Assembly: GCF_043641665.1 (NCBI RefSeq)
Contig: NC_092196.1
Location: 20,807,192 to 20,871,191 of the forward strand
Origin: Enoplosus armatus
Taxonomy: Eukaryota; Chordata; Actinopteri; Centrarchiformes; Enoplosidae
DNA: 64,000 bases
Reading direction: 5' to 3'
Shown: positions 1-11,300 of the stretch, piece after piece
Position numbering within the stretch: the stretch's first letter is position 1
Layout: the number at the start of each line of letters is the position of its first letter
Notes under the pieces: generated by a model
Databases searched by the model: none
What the model saw: the letters and a program-made list of their open reading frames with translations, nothing else
What the model was told of the DNA's origin: nothing
Translations under genes and position numbers: made by a program

Positions 1-633
1 GTCTGCAGGCAAAGAGGAAAACACCTCAAAGCTACTGGTGCACAATCCTATTCCAGGAGAAATATCGTGATTGATCACAATATTGATCATTTGTTCCACA
101 TTACTATGGAGTCCCAGAAGCGACAAATGTCACAAACAGTCAGGGCATTTTTGAATGCATCCATAAATAACGCATCGTATTCACAGTAGACAGTAGTGAC
201 ACAATGAAATCTAATCACTGTCCATGAACACGTTGCTGCAGAGAGGAAGCTGATCTAAAACGACTCAGCATTTTCTGCGGCAGGTCTAAAAATACAGATT
301 TTGTTCCCCATCATAGTCACAATGTCACACAATCAGCTAATGCTAAAAACATCCAACTCGTGTAAGAACAAGTGGAGAACAGCCAGCGTTCCAAAATAAC
401 CTGCTATTTTGTGACTTTTCATACTCAACTAATGAGACAGAACAACAACAATCGGAGACAGAATTCCATAAGAATCGTATCAGTAAACCAGTGAGAAGTG
501 ATAAAATCTAAAAAAAAATTCCCAATCTTAAACGTGGACAACTCACTTCCAGAGAACTGTGGTGACTGCGTCCGATACCAAACCGTCGAGGCTTGTTTCA
601 ATATTCCAAAGCAGTGATGACTGAACCACTCTG

Positions 634-668
634 AAGCAAGTTTGAAGCACGCAGTTTGAAACTTGCTT
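634..668. repeat. Short inverted repeat, probably part of a DNA-transposon relic
   Basis: The 10-base arms AAGCAAGTTT (634-643) and AAACTTGCTT (659-668) are perfect inverse complements around a 15-base loop. Related GTTTGAAAC words occur nearby at about 656 and 716. The wider stretch at 590-745 looks like an old interspersed element, but I cannot name its family. Confidence 0.4.
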
Positions 669-1280
669 AAAACAATGATGAAATCTGAAGACTACTTGAC
701 AGTGAACCAGTGGGAGGTTTGAAACTGGTCTGAACCACTGTGGGGCATTTCTTCATCAGAGAGTTCACTGAGTCAGACACACAGTTTGTGAGGTGTAGTC
801 GTGGTCAGCCACTGCACAGTTACTGTAATAAAGTGTTCATAAGCACCCTCACTCGTCTTACAAAGTCACATAAACCCAGCTCTTATACTATATTCTGTGC
901 AACAAAATGTGTGATGGAAGATTGAAATCATTTTGGATGTCTCAACCTGTCTTCACTTTAGTTTACTTTCTATACCAACATTCCTTATCAATAACATTAT
1001 CAGACAGGATCAATTATCCTCAGATTTGAAAATCTGCAGAAAACACACTCAGCTAACAGGAGGATCAAACCACTGATCCTTTATGTCGGAGGCAAAAGCT
1101 CTCACTGATACGAACACTGAGTCAGATCTGTAGAATATCCAAGTGTTTGTTTTTTCACCAGAATATCAGGGAGCTTCATTTTGCAAACAGTACTTCACTA
1201 GTATTACTATCACTAGTATTGTCACCAGCTGATAGAAAGGTTCACATGTTGGAGGGACATTCATTCAAAGCATTCCCAAA

Positions 1281-1295
1281 CTTTGGGAACCACTG
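1281..1295 (-). repeat. hAT-like terminal inverted repeat end
   Basis: The sequence CTTTGGGAACCACTG is the inverse complement of CAGTGGTTCCCAAAG, which matches the terminal repeat of the hAT-like elements found at 49348 and 54198 in this window. Only one end is recognisable, so this is a degraded or truncated copy. Confidence 0.35.
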
Positions 1296-3886
1296 ACTTC
1301 AGATGTGCATTCACAGGCAGGTCGCCTGTTAATGTCCCTTCTGGGACTCCATAATCAACATGTGTTCACTTCACATGAATCTTCAATGAATCAAAATGTA
1401 CTAACTGGAGTCTCCAATGATGAGCAGTTTAAAGAGATGATTGTAGTCTTTTCCCGCCATTTGGATGCCCTCTTACTGAATTCCCAAGTAAAATCAGTTT
1501 CATAGGAGGAGGAGGTGATGTCCCTTATCTCCCCAGTGTTTGTTTTTCCACCTTTCAATGCTACGAGCTCAGAGTAGAACAAGAGTTTGACTAAAGATCA
1601 CAGGCATTCCCACGCCAATAAGAAGACATTTCCAGTTGAATTTCTGCACTTTTTAGTTTTGGTGTATCCTTGAGTTTCAGTTCAGATGTTCACGTTATTG
1701 TATTTGGTGTCAAAGTGAAACCACAAAAATGAAGCGTTTCTGCATTCATGATTCATGCTTGACGGTGGAGGGAGAACGCATGGTTCCACCTTAGTTCCAG
1801 TTCCACCCAAATGACACTCCTGCAGGGGATTTCCAACTTGTGACGACTCAAGACTTTTACATTCACTTATTGATTTTTAAATTCACAGTTCTGTCAGTGC
1901 AGTGTGGACACTCCCTCCTCTCTCCTTTGGATGCAGTCCCACATTGAATGCAACGTCTTAACGGGGGTCTATGCATTTAAACACTGAAAGTCACACGTCT
2001 AAGGCTCCACGATCGAGGGATTTGGCATTTTGTGGTTGTTGCTCTGACAGCCAAATGGACGGGTGACTTGACAGCTGATCATAAATCCAGTTATTGCCAT
2101 GAACTCCTCCACCGCTCACTCATTAACTCCATCCCTTTTTAAAGCGAGAAACTGAGACGCTCCCCTTTCTCGCTGCAGTGCAGTAGTGGTTACATCTGCT
2201 GAGGTTCCTTTAAGCCGATCCCTTGATTTCACTTCAGTTCCTCTGGTGGTTGGGTAAAAAGTCAACTGTTCCCTGTTTCATTACATGAGGAGGGCTCTCA
2301 CTTCTTGCTTCTTTAGCCCAGGTTTAAATGGTGCTGAATAAAGACAGAGGGAAAAAAGTAATAAGAGGTTAGACACAATCACATCAATCAGGCAGCTCAC
2401 TGCTGTGATTGTCAGTTAATTTTTTGATTGCTGTGCAGTGTGAGGCCCTCCTCACCTCCCTCCCTGCTACTCAAACAACAGCTGAGTCACTAAATATAAC
2501 TTCCTCATCCTGCTTTATCCACCCCCATCCTAAAACTTAGCTGGGTTAGCTAGGTAGCAACAACAAAAGCTCCCTGACAGACTGGCTAGCTGTCGTTGCC
2601 TTTCCCTGACTGACACTGAGCTAAACAGGGAAGCAGGACAGTGGAGCGTGGTCAGCTAACGTTGGGACAATTTTCCATGAAAACAGGAAAGGCTACCGCT
2701 GCCCTTGCTAATGCGAGTTAAACTAGGGCCAATACGTTATCTTAACACTAATCGCCGCTTAGAAAACCTGCAATTGAATTTAATTCTTTGTATATCAGCG
2801 AAGATAACACCTTCTACAATACACTTCCAGATCTTGTTGAGTCATATATTAACCATTGTTCAATTCGGCTTAGTTTGAGTTTCAATAAAAATATCACATC
2901 AATCCTTTTGCATCAGACTTCGGTAGTGCGTTTAATGGAGCACAGCCGTGTGTGAGGTACAGCAAATTATTTACTAAAAGTTTAATTTAGTGCATCATTG
3001 TATATCTACAGATGACGAATTCAAGTATAATAGGTACAATTTGAGAAAATGCCTTAATTGATTTAATATGGGGTACTAGAACTTGCCAATAGACAAGCAT
3101 TTTTTATCAACATTTTTGAACGTAGTTTGGCGTAAAATTCCAACGAACGCGAGGCGGCATCAATCCGCTGCTACAGGTCAACCAGAAAACAGAAGGACAT
3201 CCACAGCACCACTGGTTCAACGGAAGGTCGACATTAAATGTACATGTTGTAAAGGAACCGCTGCAATAAGACTAATCTTTTTTTAATCTGGTTGTAGTTG
3301 AGCCGTTAAAGCAATGAGATTGGAGTTTGACACTGACGCAACAACTCACCTTGTCCGACACGTTCTCGGTTTACCAGGTCGTAACGCCAAACTTCCCTCG
3401 AAAATGTCTTACTTTTCAGAAATGTACTGATGCGATGCTTAGCTATTACGTTACTTCTATGGGCATGTCCATAACAACTTTAAAGACGTTCTTCCATTCG
3501 GCACACAATTGTGGGCTTGTTTTGAGGTTGAACTGCAGTTTATTTCAGTTGTCACCTAAGGTTTGGCTACTATCGTTGATGGTACTGCATGAGCGGTATG
3601 AAACAGCGAATTAAGTAAAATGTTCTTTAAGTAAAGCGCCGACTACTTCAACCGGAGTAGCAACGAGACCATAACAAGTCATTAAAATGTGAATTCGTGT
3701 TTGATAAGATGTATACCGCTGCCAAGAAGCAAGAAAACTTTAAAACTTCCAGATTTCTTATCCAGTCTGGAGTGATAGTCCCTGGGCCTGACCCTGGCCT
3801 GCCACTGACTTGCTCCCGACACCAACACGTCTGAAAACTTCTCACTCCCTGGAGAAACTTTGAACCGCCATTTATAAAACACTTAC

Positions 3887-3928
3887 TTTGGTCATGTTGG
3901 TGTACTTGGAGCTCTGTCGGTGGGTCAT
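3887..3928 (-). CDS. Candidate first coding exon of an unidentified minus-strand gene (partial)
   Basis: On the minus strand an ATG at 3928 opens 14 codons (MTHRQSSKYTNMTK) that end exactly at a strong donor, AAA|GTAAGT. Nine of the 14 codons end in C, which resembles real fish coding sequence. An A sits at -3 of the ATG, and an in-frame TAG upstream bounds the start. I do not recognise the peptide. No internal exon with matching phase could be found with confidence. A good acceptor lies at 2334, but in this frame it would add only a few residues before a stop. The gene may continue past the left edge of the window, or this may be a 5' leader exon or a noncoding RNA exon. Confidence 0.28.
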
Positions 3929-4070
3929 GTTTACAGATCCGCGGTAGACGTTGTTTATTTTCCCCGGTGCAGTCCGCTAGATCTCCGCTCCGGTCGGAAT
4001 GTCTCCCCGCCGACCACACCTGACTGTCTGCAGCTGATGACCCACTCTCATCATCTGATGCTGCGTTCAC

Positions 4071-4937
4071 GTCATGTGGGAATATCCTATACCGTACAAC
4101 CGCTGTGTGCCAACTCTGGGCCTGCTACTACATCTTTTTTTACTTAATTACACAAAAATAAAGGATAACAAATGAGAGCAGGGTACACAAATAATAAGAA
4201 ATAAAAACGTCCACGCTTTATATGGATTTTGTTTGTCCCTGCAGGCCTTAAAAAAGCATTTTAGCATTCCTAGACACACAGACAGACAGTGCAAACATCA
4301 ACTCTTGACAAATAAGTGAACAAGATCCAAACCATTTCTAATCAAGGCTAGGTCATCTGCACCAAAACTAACATTCAGTTCAATTCACACACAAAAATGA
4401 TAAAAAATAGTGATGAAAAACTACATTGGTATTATCTGAGATTTGTGTGAGATGAAACTACCAGTAAAGACACGCCTAACACTGTTGTCATCATCCCAGT
4501 TTCAGTATTGCAACAGCAGCCAAAACCAGTGTCCGGTCACAGTTAACACTGAGTAATCTTCCAGTCAAGTCTGTTTCACCCTCTCACAAAAAGCTTGGAC
4601 AAGTTGTAAAAATGACAGAAATACATGAGCAATTCTATCCCAATTTCAAGGTGAGTAAACTTCTGTATTAGAGTGAATCCCAAAGTACACTGTAATAATC
4701 TCATCCTCTCTGTACAGGATTTAAAGCAGCACAGTAACTAAAATGTGTATAAACATACATGACAGCTCTGACAGTGTTGGAGAGAAGAGGAATGAACTCG
4801 GCCTCCTAGATTTCATCTAATTACAAAGGTTTATGCTTATTACCTCTAGCTTTTCAAGTCTTTCTTTCTCTTCTACCTCCTGCCCCCCCCCCCCCCCAGA
4901 TGGACAAATTCCACACAAATAAAATGTACAATTGCCT
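4071..4937. other. Intergenic spacer downstream of srrm2
   Basis: No coding signal is visible. The stretch is AT-rich and contains a run of 15 cytosines at 4883-4897. The srrm2 3' end enters from the right. Confidence 0.5.
4883..4897. repeat. Poly-C tract
   Basis: A run of 15 consecutive C residues lies just beyond the predicted srrm2 3' end. Such tracts are length-variable and error-prone in assemblies. Confidence 0.9.
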
Positions 4938-4943
4938 TTTATT
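4938..4943 (-). terminator. srrm2: Polyadenylation signal of srrm2
   Basis: The plus-strand TTTATT reads AATAAA on the minus strand, about 445 bases past the srrm2 stop codon. It is the first good signal after the stop, so the 3' UTR probably runs from 5387 to about 4920. Confidence 0.55.
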
Positions 4944-5387
4944 ATTATTAACCATTTTCAACAAAGAAAGTATCCACGTTTCAGTTTCTGCTCACATTAA
5001 ATGGAAATCGGATATCTGTTACTTGATAACCAAAATACAGACAGCTCATATCTACAGGTAGAACGCAACAAACAGTACAAGTACAGAGGAACATTTTTGG
5101 AGTTACGTTTTACTTAACTATGTTTGTGTGTATGACTGAATGCATACGTTTCTTATTCAGCTCATAAAAAGAAATGTACAAGCCAGCTTCTGGTCATCGT
5201 TGCTTAAAAAACGAAACATACTGTTGATAACTGTGTGGCGGCTCAGAACCAAAATGAGTCCCCTGACATTCACAGATGTATATCCACTGATCGCTGGCTG
5301 TGAAGTCCATGTTGTAGTCCATTTCAAACCAGCCAGAGGTGAACAGAGAAACAACACAGAAGAAGTGAAGCGTCTCAAGTTGTCAGC

Positions 5388-8300
5388 TCATTTCCTCCGT
5401 CTGCTGCTTGACGAGCGGCTCGGTGACGGCCTGCTGCCACTCCTACCAGGAAGGACAAGAGAGGAAAATAACTTATTAGAGCTCAGGGTGCACCAGCATC
5501 ACCCTCTCACACGTTCAATAAAATGTATTTGTACAGCACATTTCCTATCTGTGCAAGATAGGATCAATGGAAATGATCCTATTAAATTAAGTCATCCAAC
5601 ATCTGTGTCTTAAATGTGTTCTTCTTCATCTGGTGTTGAATTAAAGTGCCTATCTGATATAGTTTTGAGTTGTTTTGCTGATATTTGTTACCAAACACAG
5701 TATTTGTGGCCACAGTGAGCAGGAGGAGACAACAGGTTTAACTGTCTCCCTCCTTCTCACTTTTCTCCTTTTATCTTACCAATTACAGCCTCGAAAAAAC
5801 TGGTTTTGTTGTATGTGTTAAGACAAAGGCAGTAACAAATTAAATGTATGATTAGATAAAAATTTAAAGACAACTGCAGGTAAATGTAGGCATTTCTATA
5901 CATTCACAGAGCATCATCTCCCGCAGCCGTGACATAAGGGACTCTGCTGTCATCCCTTTAATATCTGACACCACCATTTGCACAGGTAGGTTTCTAGTAA
6001 AAAGCTGTTGTCACGCTCTCACAGTGGCTACAGACCTGCGACTCGGCGAGGACGGCGCTGCTCTCAAGTGCCTTGGAGGAGAATAACTGAGTGAGCGAGA
6101 ATCTCTCAGTGAATCAGCAGGCACCCTCCCAGACCGGGCAGGGCTGTGAGGAAAACACAACGATCAAAGTCTCAACACGACCACCCTGCTGTAGAACTCT
6201 ACTTTGGTGCAGTCTACTTAAATCTCAAATAACAGTTGGGGATGTGGTGACTGAATGTTTCTTTAAGGAGGTTTTGTGCAACTGGCCACTGCTCTTAATG
6301 TAGCAGAAAGCACTACTTCTACACACAGCAGCTTCTAATAAATGATGCTACACCTTATGGGTGACATCATGTTAACAGTTCTTTTCTTCTTACCTCTTTT
6401 TCTTAGTTTCCTTTTCATTCTCTGATGAGGAGGATGAGGAAGGAGAGCTCTGAGCTTTGTCTGTCTTCCTGTTAAAAAGAAAATAACTTCAATTAATAAC
6501 CAAGTCGTTTTTGATTAATCAGTTATGTTGTCATATAAAATGTGCTGGAAGCCTGGATGTCTCTGTGCCTCATGTTGCTCACAGCTCCACTTTCCCCGTC
6601 TCCTTCTTACCCTGTTCCTTGATCTACTTCAGAGTCAGAGCTGTCTGAAGAGGAGGACGAAGAGGAGGACGAAGAGGAGGATGACGACGAGGAAGAGGAG
6701 CTGGAGCTGCTGCTCCTGTTGGCTTTCTTGTTTGCATTTGCCTCCTTCCCGTTTACAGCGCTCTCACTTCTGACTATTTGGTCTGACGGTTGAGGGGGTG
6801 TCACTGGTGACTGCTTCCTGCTTGGACCACGTGACGACTGTTTGGTTTCTGATTGGCTGCTGGCCGGAGACCTTCTGGAGGCCACATCAGGGCGCCTGGA
6901 GCCCGACTGGGAGCCTCCTCTACCTGAGGTTGGAGCATGGGATGAGTGTCTGGAAGGGCCCTGCGAAGAAGAGGAACGACTTTTCTGCTCTTTGTCCTCT
7001 CTCTTCTCGTCTTCTCGCTCTGTCCTTCTGTCTCTCTCCGTTAGTGCTTTTGTGTCTTTCCTCTCGGGCGGCGGTGGTGAAGGTGAGGATGAAGAGGAAG
7101 AGGAGGAGCTGGAGGAAGATGAGGATGATGAGGACCTGCGGGGTTGGGGAACATCTTTTGGGTGCAGATGCTCCTTTTCCCTTTGTCTCTCTTGTTCCAC
7201 CTCCCTCTGCCTGATCCTCTCATGTTCCCTTTCTCTCGCTCGGTCTCTGGAGAGGGAGCGACTGCTCCTCCTGCGGCGCTGTGGAGAAGGAGAGCGACGG
7301 GACCTGGACGAGGAAAACATAAAAGACAATTGATTTTCACTTCAGCCATTAAAATATGTTCCCTTATAGAATCATGATGATGTTGATGCAACATCAAGGA
7401 ATCAATCTATTATCTACAATCTTCGATGCTCCTAAAATCTTTACTTCATCGGGAATATTTATAAACAGGAAAAATGTTTAATTTAATAGTCCATCCAGCA
7501 TTTATTGCTAAATAGCTTTATGTATTAACTTATCCAGAAAAACAACACCACAAAGTGTGTAAGATGCAAAATGCTAAACTTGTTATAATAATAATAATAA
7601 TAATAAATATAATGCAGTATGTTTCCTTAATAAAAAATAAATAAATAAATGATCTATCTGTAATTCAATTCAACTTTTTCTAAAAGTTACAGCCTGAATT
7701 TACATTGAAACATAAGTAAAACTTGTTTGTTTTTCCTTCAGTCGGTCAGTAAGGTCAGTAAATGTAAGTGACATTTACTGATTTCTGTGTACTGAAGGTC
7801 TAAAAATGTGTTACCACTCCTAAGCCAAACCATCACTTCATAATATCAGCCCATTTACCCACACTCAGATGGGGCAGTCTTTAAGGGTAGCCAGGTGTTA
7901 AGACCATGCAGGTTCTCTTATTACCTGCTGGGGGGGCTTCGCCTCCGCGGGCTTCTAGACCTGCTCCTCCTGGTAATCCGCTCGCGTTCCCTGTCCTTTT
8001 CTCTCTCCCTATTCCTCTCCTTTTCTCTGTCCCTCTGCCTCTCCCTCTCCCTCTCCCGGTCTGACCAGGACGGAGGAGGAGAAGCTTTCCTGGATCGGAA
8101 CGGGGGTTCCTGATACTGCCTTGGTGGAGTGCGACGGACTGGGGAGGCGGTGGAAGTTGTCTGGGGCGGAGAACGTGACCTCCTGGCCGGAGGGCTAGAC
8201 CTCACAGGCCTCCTGGATGTGTCCCTCTCCCTCCCTCTCTCCCTTTCCCCGACCTTCGCCTCCACCCTGGTTTTCTCTGCTTTGGCCACAGGGGGGGGGG

Positions 8301-11300
8301 GCCTGTTGCTGCCTCTGCTGGTGTCCGCTCTGTTGGATGGGGAGGGAGGCGGACTGGGGCTGTCCATCTGTGTGGGGCTATATCGCTCCTGACCTTTGGT
8401 CCGGGACGGGTAACTCTCTGCAGGAGCTCTGTGGGCCGGTCTTTCCCTCTCACGTTTGTCTCCTCCACCTTCTCTCTCCTTCTGGACTCGTTTGAGTCCG
8501 TCGCCCTCAGAAGCAGAGGCAGGGCTTTCCTTTCTACCGTTGGCTTGATACCTTTGAACTGCAGCCCCAATGGCAGATGGTGCACTTTTCGAGGGGCTAC
8601 TTTTTTCCCTCCCTGCAGACCCAGCCTCCTTCGCCTTGCCCTCATCTTCAGAGGATGAGGACGAAGAGGAAGATGAAGATGATGAGGAGGACGAGGAGCT
8701 ATCACTGTCACTACCGCTGCTGCTACTACCGCTGCTGCTGCTGCTGCTACTGCTGCTGCTGCTGCTGCTGCTCTTCTCTCTCCTTTTCTCAGCCGGTTTG
8801 GCCTTCTCATCACGTTTCTCCTTTCTGGGAGGGCTTCTTGTCTTCTCTTGGCTCTCACTCATCTCTGGTCTTCGGTCTTTCTCCGCAGGTCTCGATCCGT
8901 CTCGCCTACTTTCTGCAGACGATCGGAGAGGCTCATCTCTCTTTCTGCCGCCTTCTTGACCTCGCTCTCTGTCTTGTTCCCTCTGCTTGTTCAGATGCCT
9001 GTCCCTCTCTTTAGTGCTCTCCTTGTCTTTTTCTCTTCTTCTCTCCTCCTCTCTTTCTCTTTGACGCCCATTAGTGACAGGTGAGCGAGAGGCCGGTGAC
9101 AGGGAATCACGGGACGGGTGTCCATCCCTTCTCCTGTCATTTTTCTGTTGGCATGGAGACATCTCTCTCTCCTGTCTCTTCCCAGGGTCTTTCCTGTTGT
9201 CCCTTTCATTTGGCGCCCTTGAGTGCAGATCTCTCTCAGTCCTGCGCTCCCTCTCTCCACTCCTCTCCCTCCTTGCCCTCTCTTTCTCAGGGGGAGGCGA
9301 GGGGGATGAGGAATCGTGTCTCGTCTTTTTGTCCTGGTTATTCCTGTCTTTTTCCCGCTCAATGTCTCTGCTCCTTTCCCCCCTAGTCTCCTGTTTAGGT
9401 GGAGGAGAAGGGGACGAGGAGGAGTCATGTCTGGTCCTCTGAGGAACGCTCTCCTTTCCTCTGTCCCTCTTTTCTCTGCTCCTTGAACGCCTCCCTTTCT
9501 CCAGGTCTCTGCTCCTTGAGCGCCTCCCTTTCTCCAGGTCTCTGCTTCTTGAACGCCTCCCTTTCTCCACATCTTTGCTTCTGGAGCTCCTCCCTCTCTG
9601 CCTCTCATTTTCTCTGCTCCTTGAACGCCTCCCTTTTTCTATTTCTCTGCTCCTCGATCGCCTTCCTTTCTCCACATCTCTGCTCCTGGAGCGCCTCACT
9701 CTCTCCCTCTCCTTTTCTATGCTCCTAGAACGCCTCCTTTTCTCCATCTCTCTGCTCCTGGAGCGCCTCACTCTCTCCCTCTCCTTTTCTATGCTCCTGG
9801 AACGCCTCCTTTTCTCCATCTCTCTGCTTCTGGAGCGCCTCCCTTTCTCACTCTCTTTCTGTTTGCTTCTGGATCTCCTTCCTTTCTCCCTCTCCCTGCT
9901 TTTTTCTGTCTGTGGTGGTGGAGAGGGGGATGAAGAGTCATGTCTCCTTTTGGCGGAGGTCTTCTCCATCTCACTCAGTCGCTCCTTTTCTCTCTCAAGA
10001 TTGGGCCTCTTCTAGATGACCGAGAAAAGATTTGTTGGTGTCATTTTACACACAATTTTATGTTCACAATGAAGTAAAAGAGTAAAATATCTATACATGA
10101 TCAAATACATGAATTAAAATTTAGTTTGGGATACTATGAAACTTTCATTTGGATGTTTCTTTTGCTCAAAGTGTTATTGGTCCAACAGCCTCAGTCTTAC
10201 CCCATCGCCTCCCTGATGATGTGGGCTGTGCTCCTCGTAGCCTCGTCTCCTCCTGTCTGGCGATCTCCCCTTTCTACCCTCATCAGCTTTTCTTGCAGTT
10301 TGGTCCTGTTGACGTGATCTCAGTGGAGCTGGAGACTGGCTGTAGATATCATAGAAAAAAATTAATTATTAATACTGAGACGCCCGTCTGGAAAATGGAT
10401 TTCGATCAGGTTTATCCCAATACACAAACTAGTGAAGTATTTAGCATTAACAAATTAGAGACTAACCACCCAGGTACAACAAAACCCTTTCCCCCTCATC
10501 ATCATCGTCTTCATATTTTCATCTCATACCTGTGAGCAGAGCTGGAGGAGGCGCTCCTGTGTCGAGCTGCCTTTGCTTTTGGAGGACTCAAACTTTCACT
10601 CTTCTTTCTTTTATTCATTGACACTTTCTGCTTCCCATCTGAGGAACTTTGACTAGGTGGGGGTCAGAAATTTAAAGATGACGCTTAATCCCATACATTC
10701 AGTGCCCCTCAACTACTAAAAATGATCTCTGTTAGTTATAAATGTATAACAAACGCAGGCTTGGTGATTCAAATAACAATAATCAAGAAAAGAACTGAAC
10801 TTTTATAAAAACATATTTGGAGCTACAGCTGACAGACCAAAAAAACAAATCTCTTTCCAATAAACTTATCTATTTAAAGTATGAATTATTTCAGAACAAG
10901 AGCAAAGCAACAATGCTGTGCTGACTGCTTATGAGGCAGGACAATATGTGGACTGATTTAAAAACACCTACCTGTCGTCTTCTTCTTCCTCGTCTTCTGA
11001 TGCCTCACTGAAACACAAACTTTCCAGTCAATAATCACTGTCAACGTGAAATAATTCAATCAAACTTAAGATAAGAATCCAATGATGGAATACCGTTTCT
11101 TTTTCTTCTTTTTGGATTTCTTCTTTTCTCGTCGAGGAGATGGGGAGGGACTCTCTGAGCTGCCGACAGAGGGATCAAATAACTAATAGTCAGACCCTCT
11201 CTTCATTGTCAGGACCTTCTCTGTTCTCATCAAGTTTATTTTCTCACCTGTCTCTGTTCTTGTTTTTCTTCTTCTTCTTCCGACTACGCTTCTTGGGAGG

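Larger units (their letters stand above)
1..3886. other. Unassigned region with no confident gene
   Basis: Open frames here are short, show no domain I recognise and lack coding-like codon use. Visible content is a small inverted repeat at 634-668, a hAT-like terminal repeat near 1281-1295, and a cluster of GCTAGC/GTTAGC words at about 2530-2760 like those in the first introns of arl6ip1 and fus. A good minus-strand splice acceptor (pyrimidine-rich, ending TTTATTCAG) sits at about 2334. It suggests that a minus-strand transcript passes through, possibly starting at the exon near 3.9 kb. No polyadenylation signal ends such a transcript inside the window. Confidence 0.4.

Noticed and set aside
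545..640. Minus-strand exon candidate ending at a GTGAGT donor near 546
   Set aside because: The upstream acceptor is weak and the stretch overlaps a probable interspersed repeat.
1391..1582. Overlapping 63-66 aa frames on both strands
   Set aside because: Both strands are equally open with no bias or motif, which indicates chance.
3327..3614. 95-aa plus-strand open frame
   Set aside because: It has no domain, no coding codon bias, and no promoter or splice context.
3648..4070. 140-aa minus-strand open frame starting MNAASDDESG, which can also be spliced to 2333-2281 to give a 78-aa frame
   Set aside because: It reads through a strong donor at 3887, and its codon use is less coding-like than the overlapping MTHRQ frame. 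The spliced form shows no recognisable motif. Kept only as an alternative for the 3.9-kb exon.
6842..7333. 163-aa acidic open frame on the plus strand
   Set aside because: It is the antisense of the srrm2 exon 11 poly-Ser and RE repeats.
8129..10015. Several long Leu/Ser-rich open frames on the plus strand
   Set aside because: They are exact antisense shadows of the Arg/Glu/Ser codon repeats of srrm2 exon 10. They have no splice structure or conserved motif of their own.
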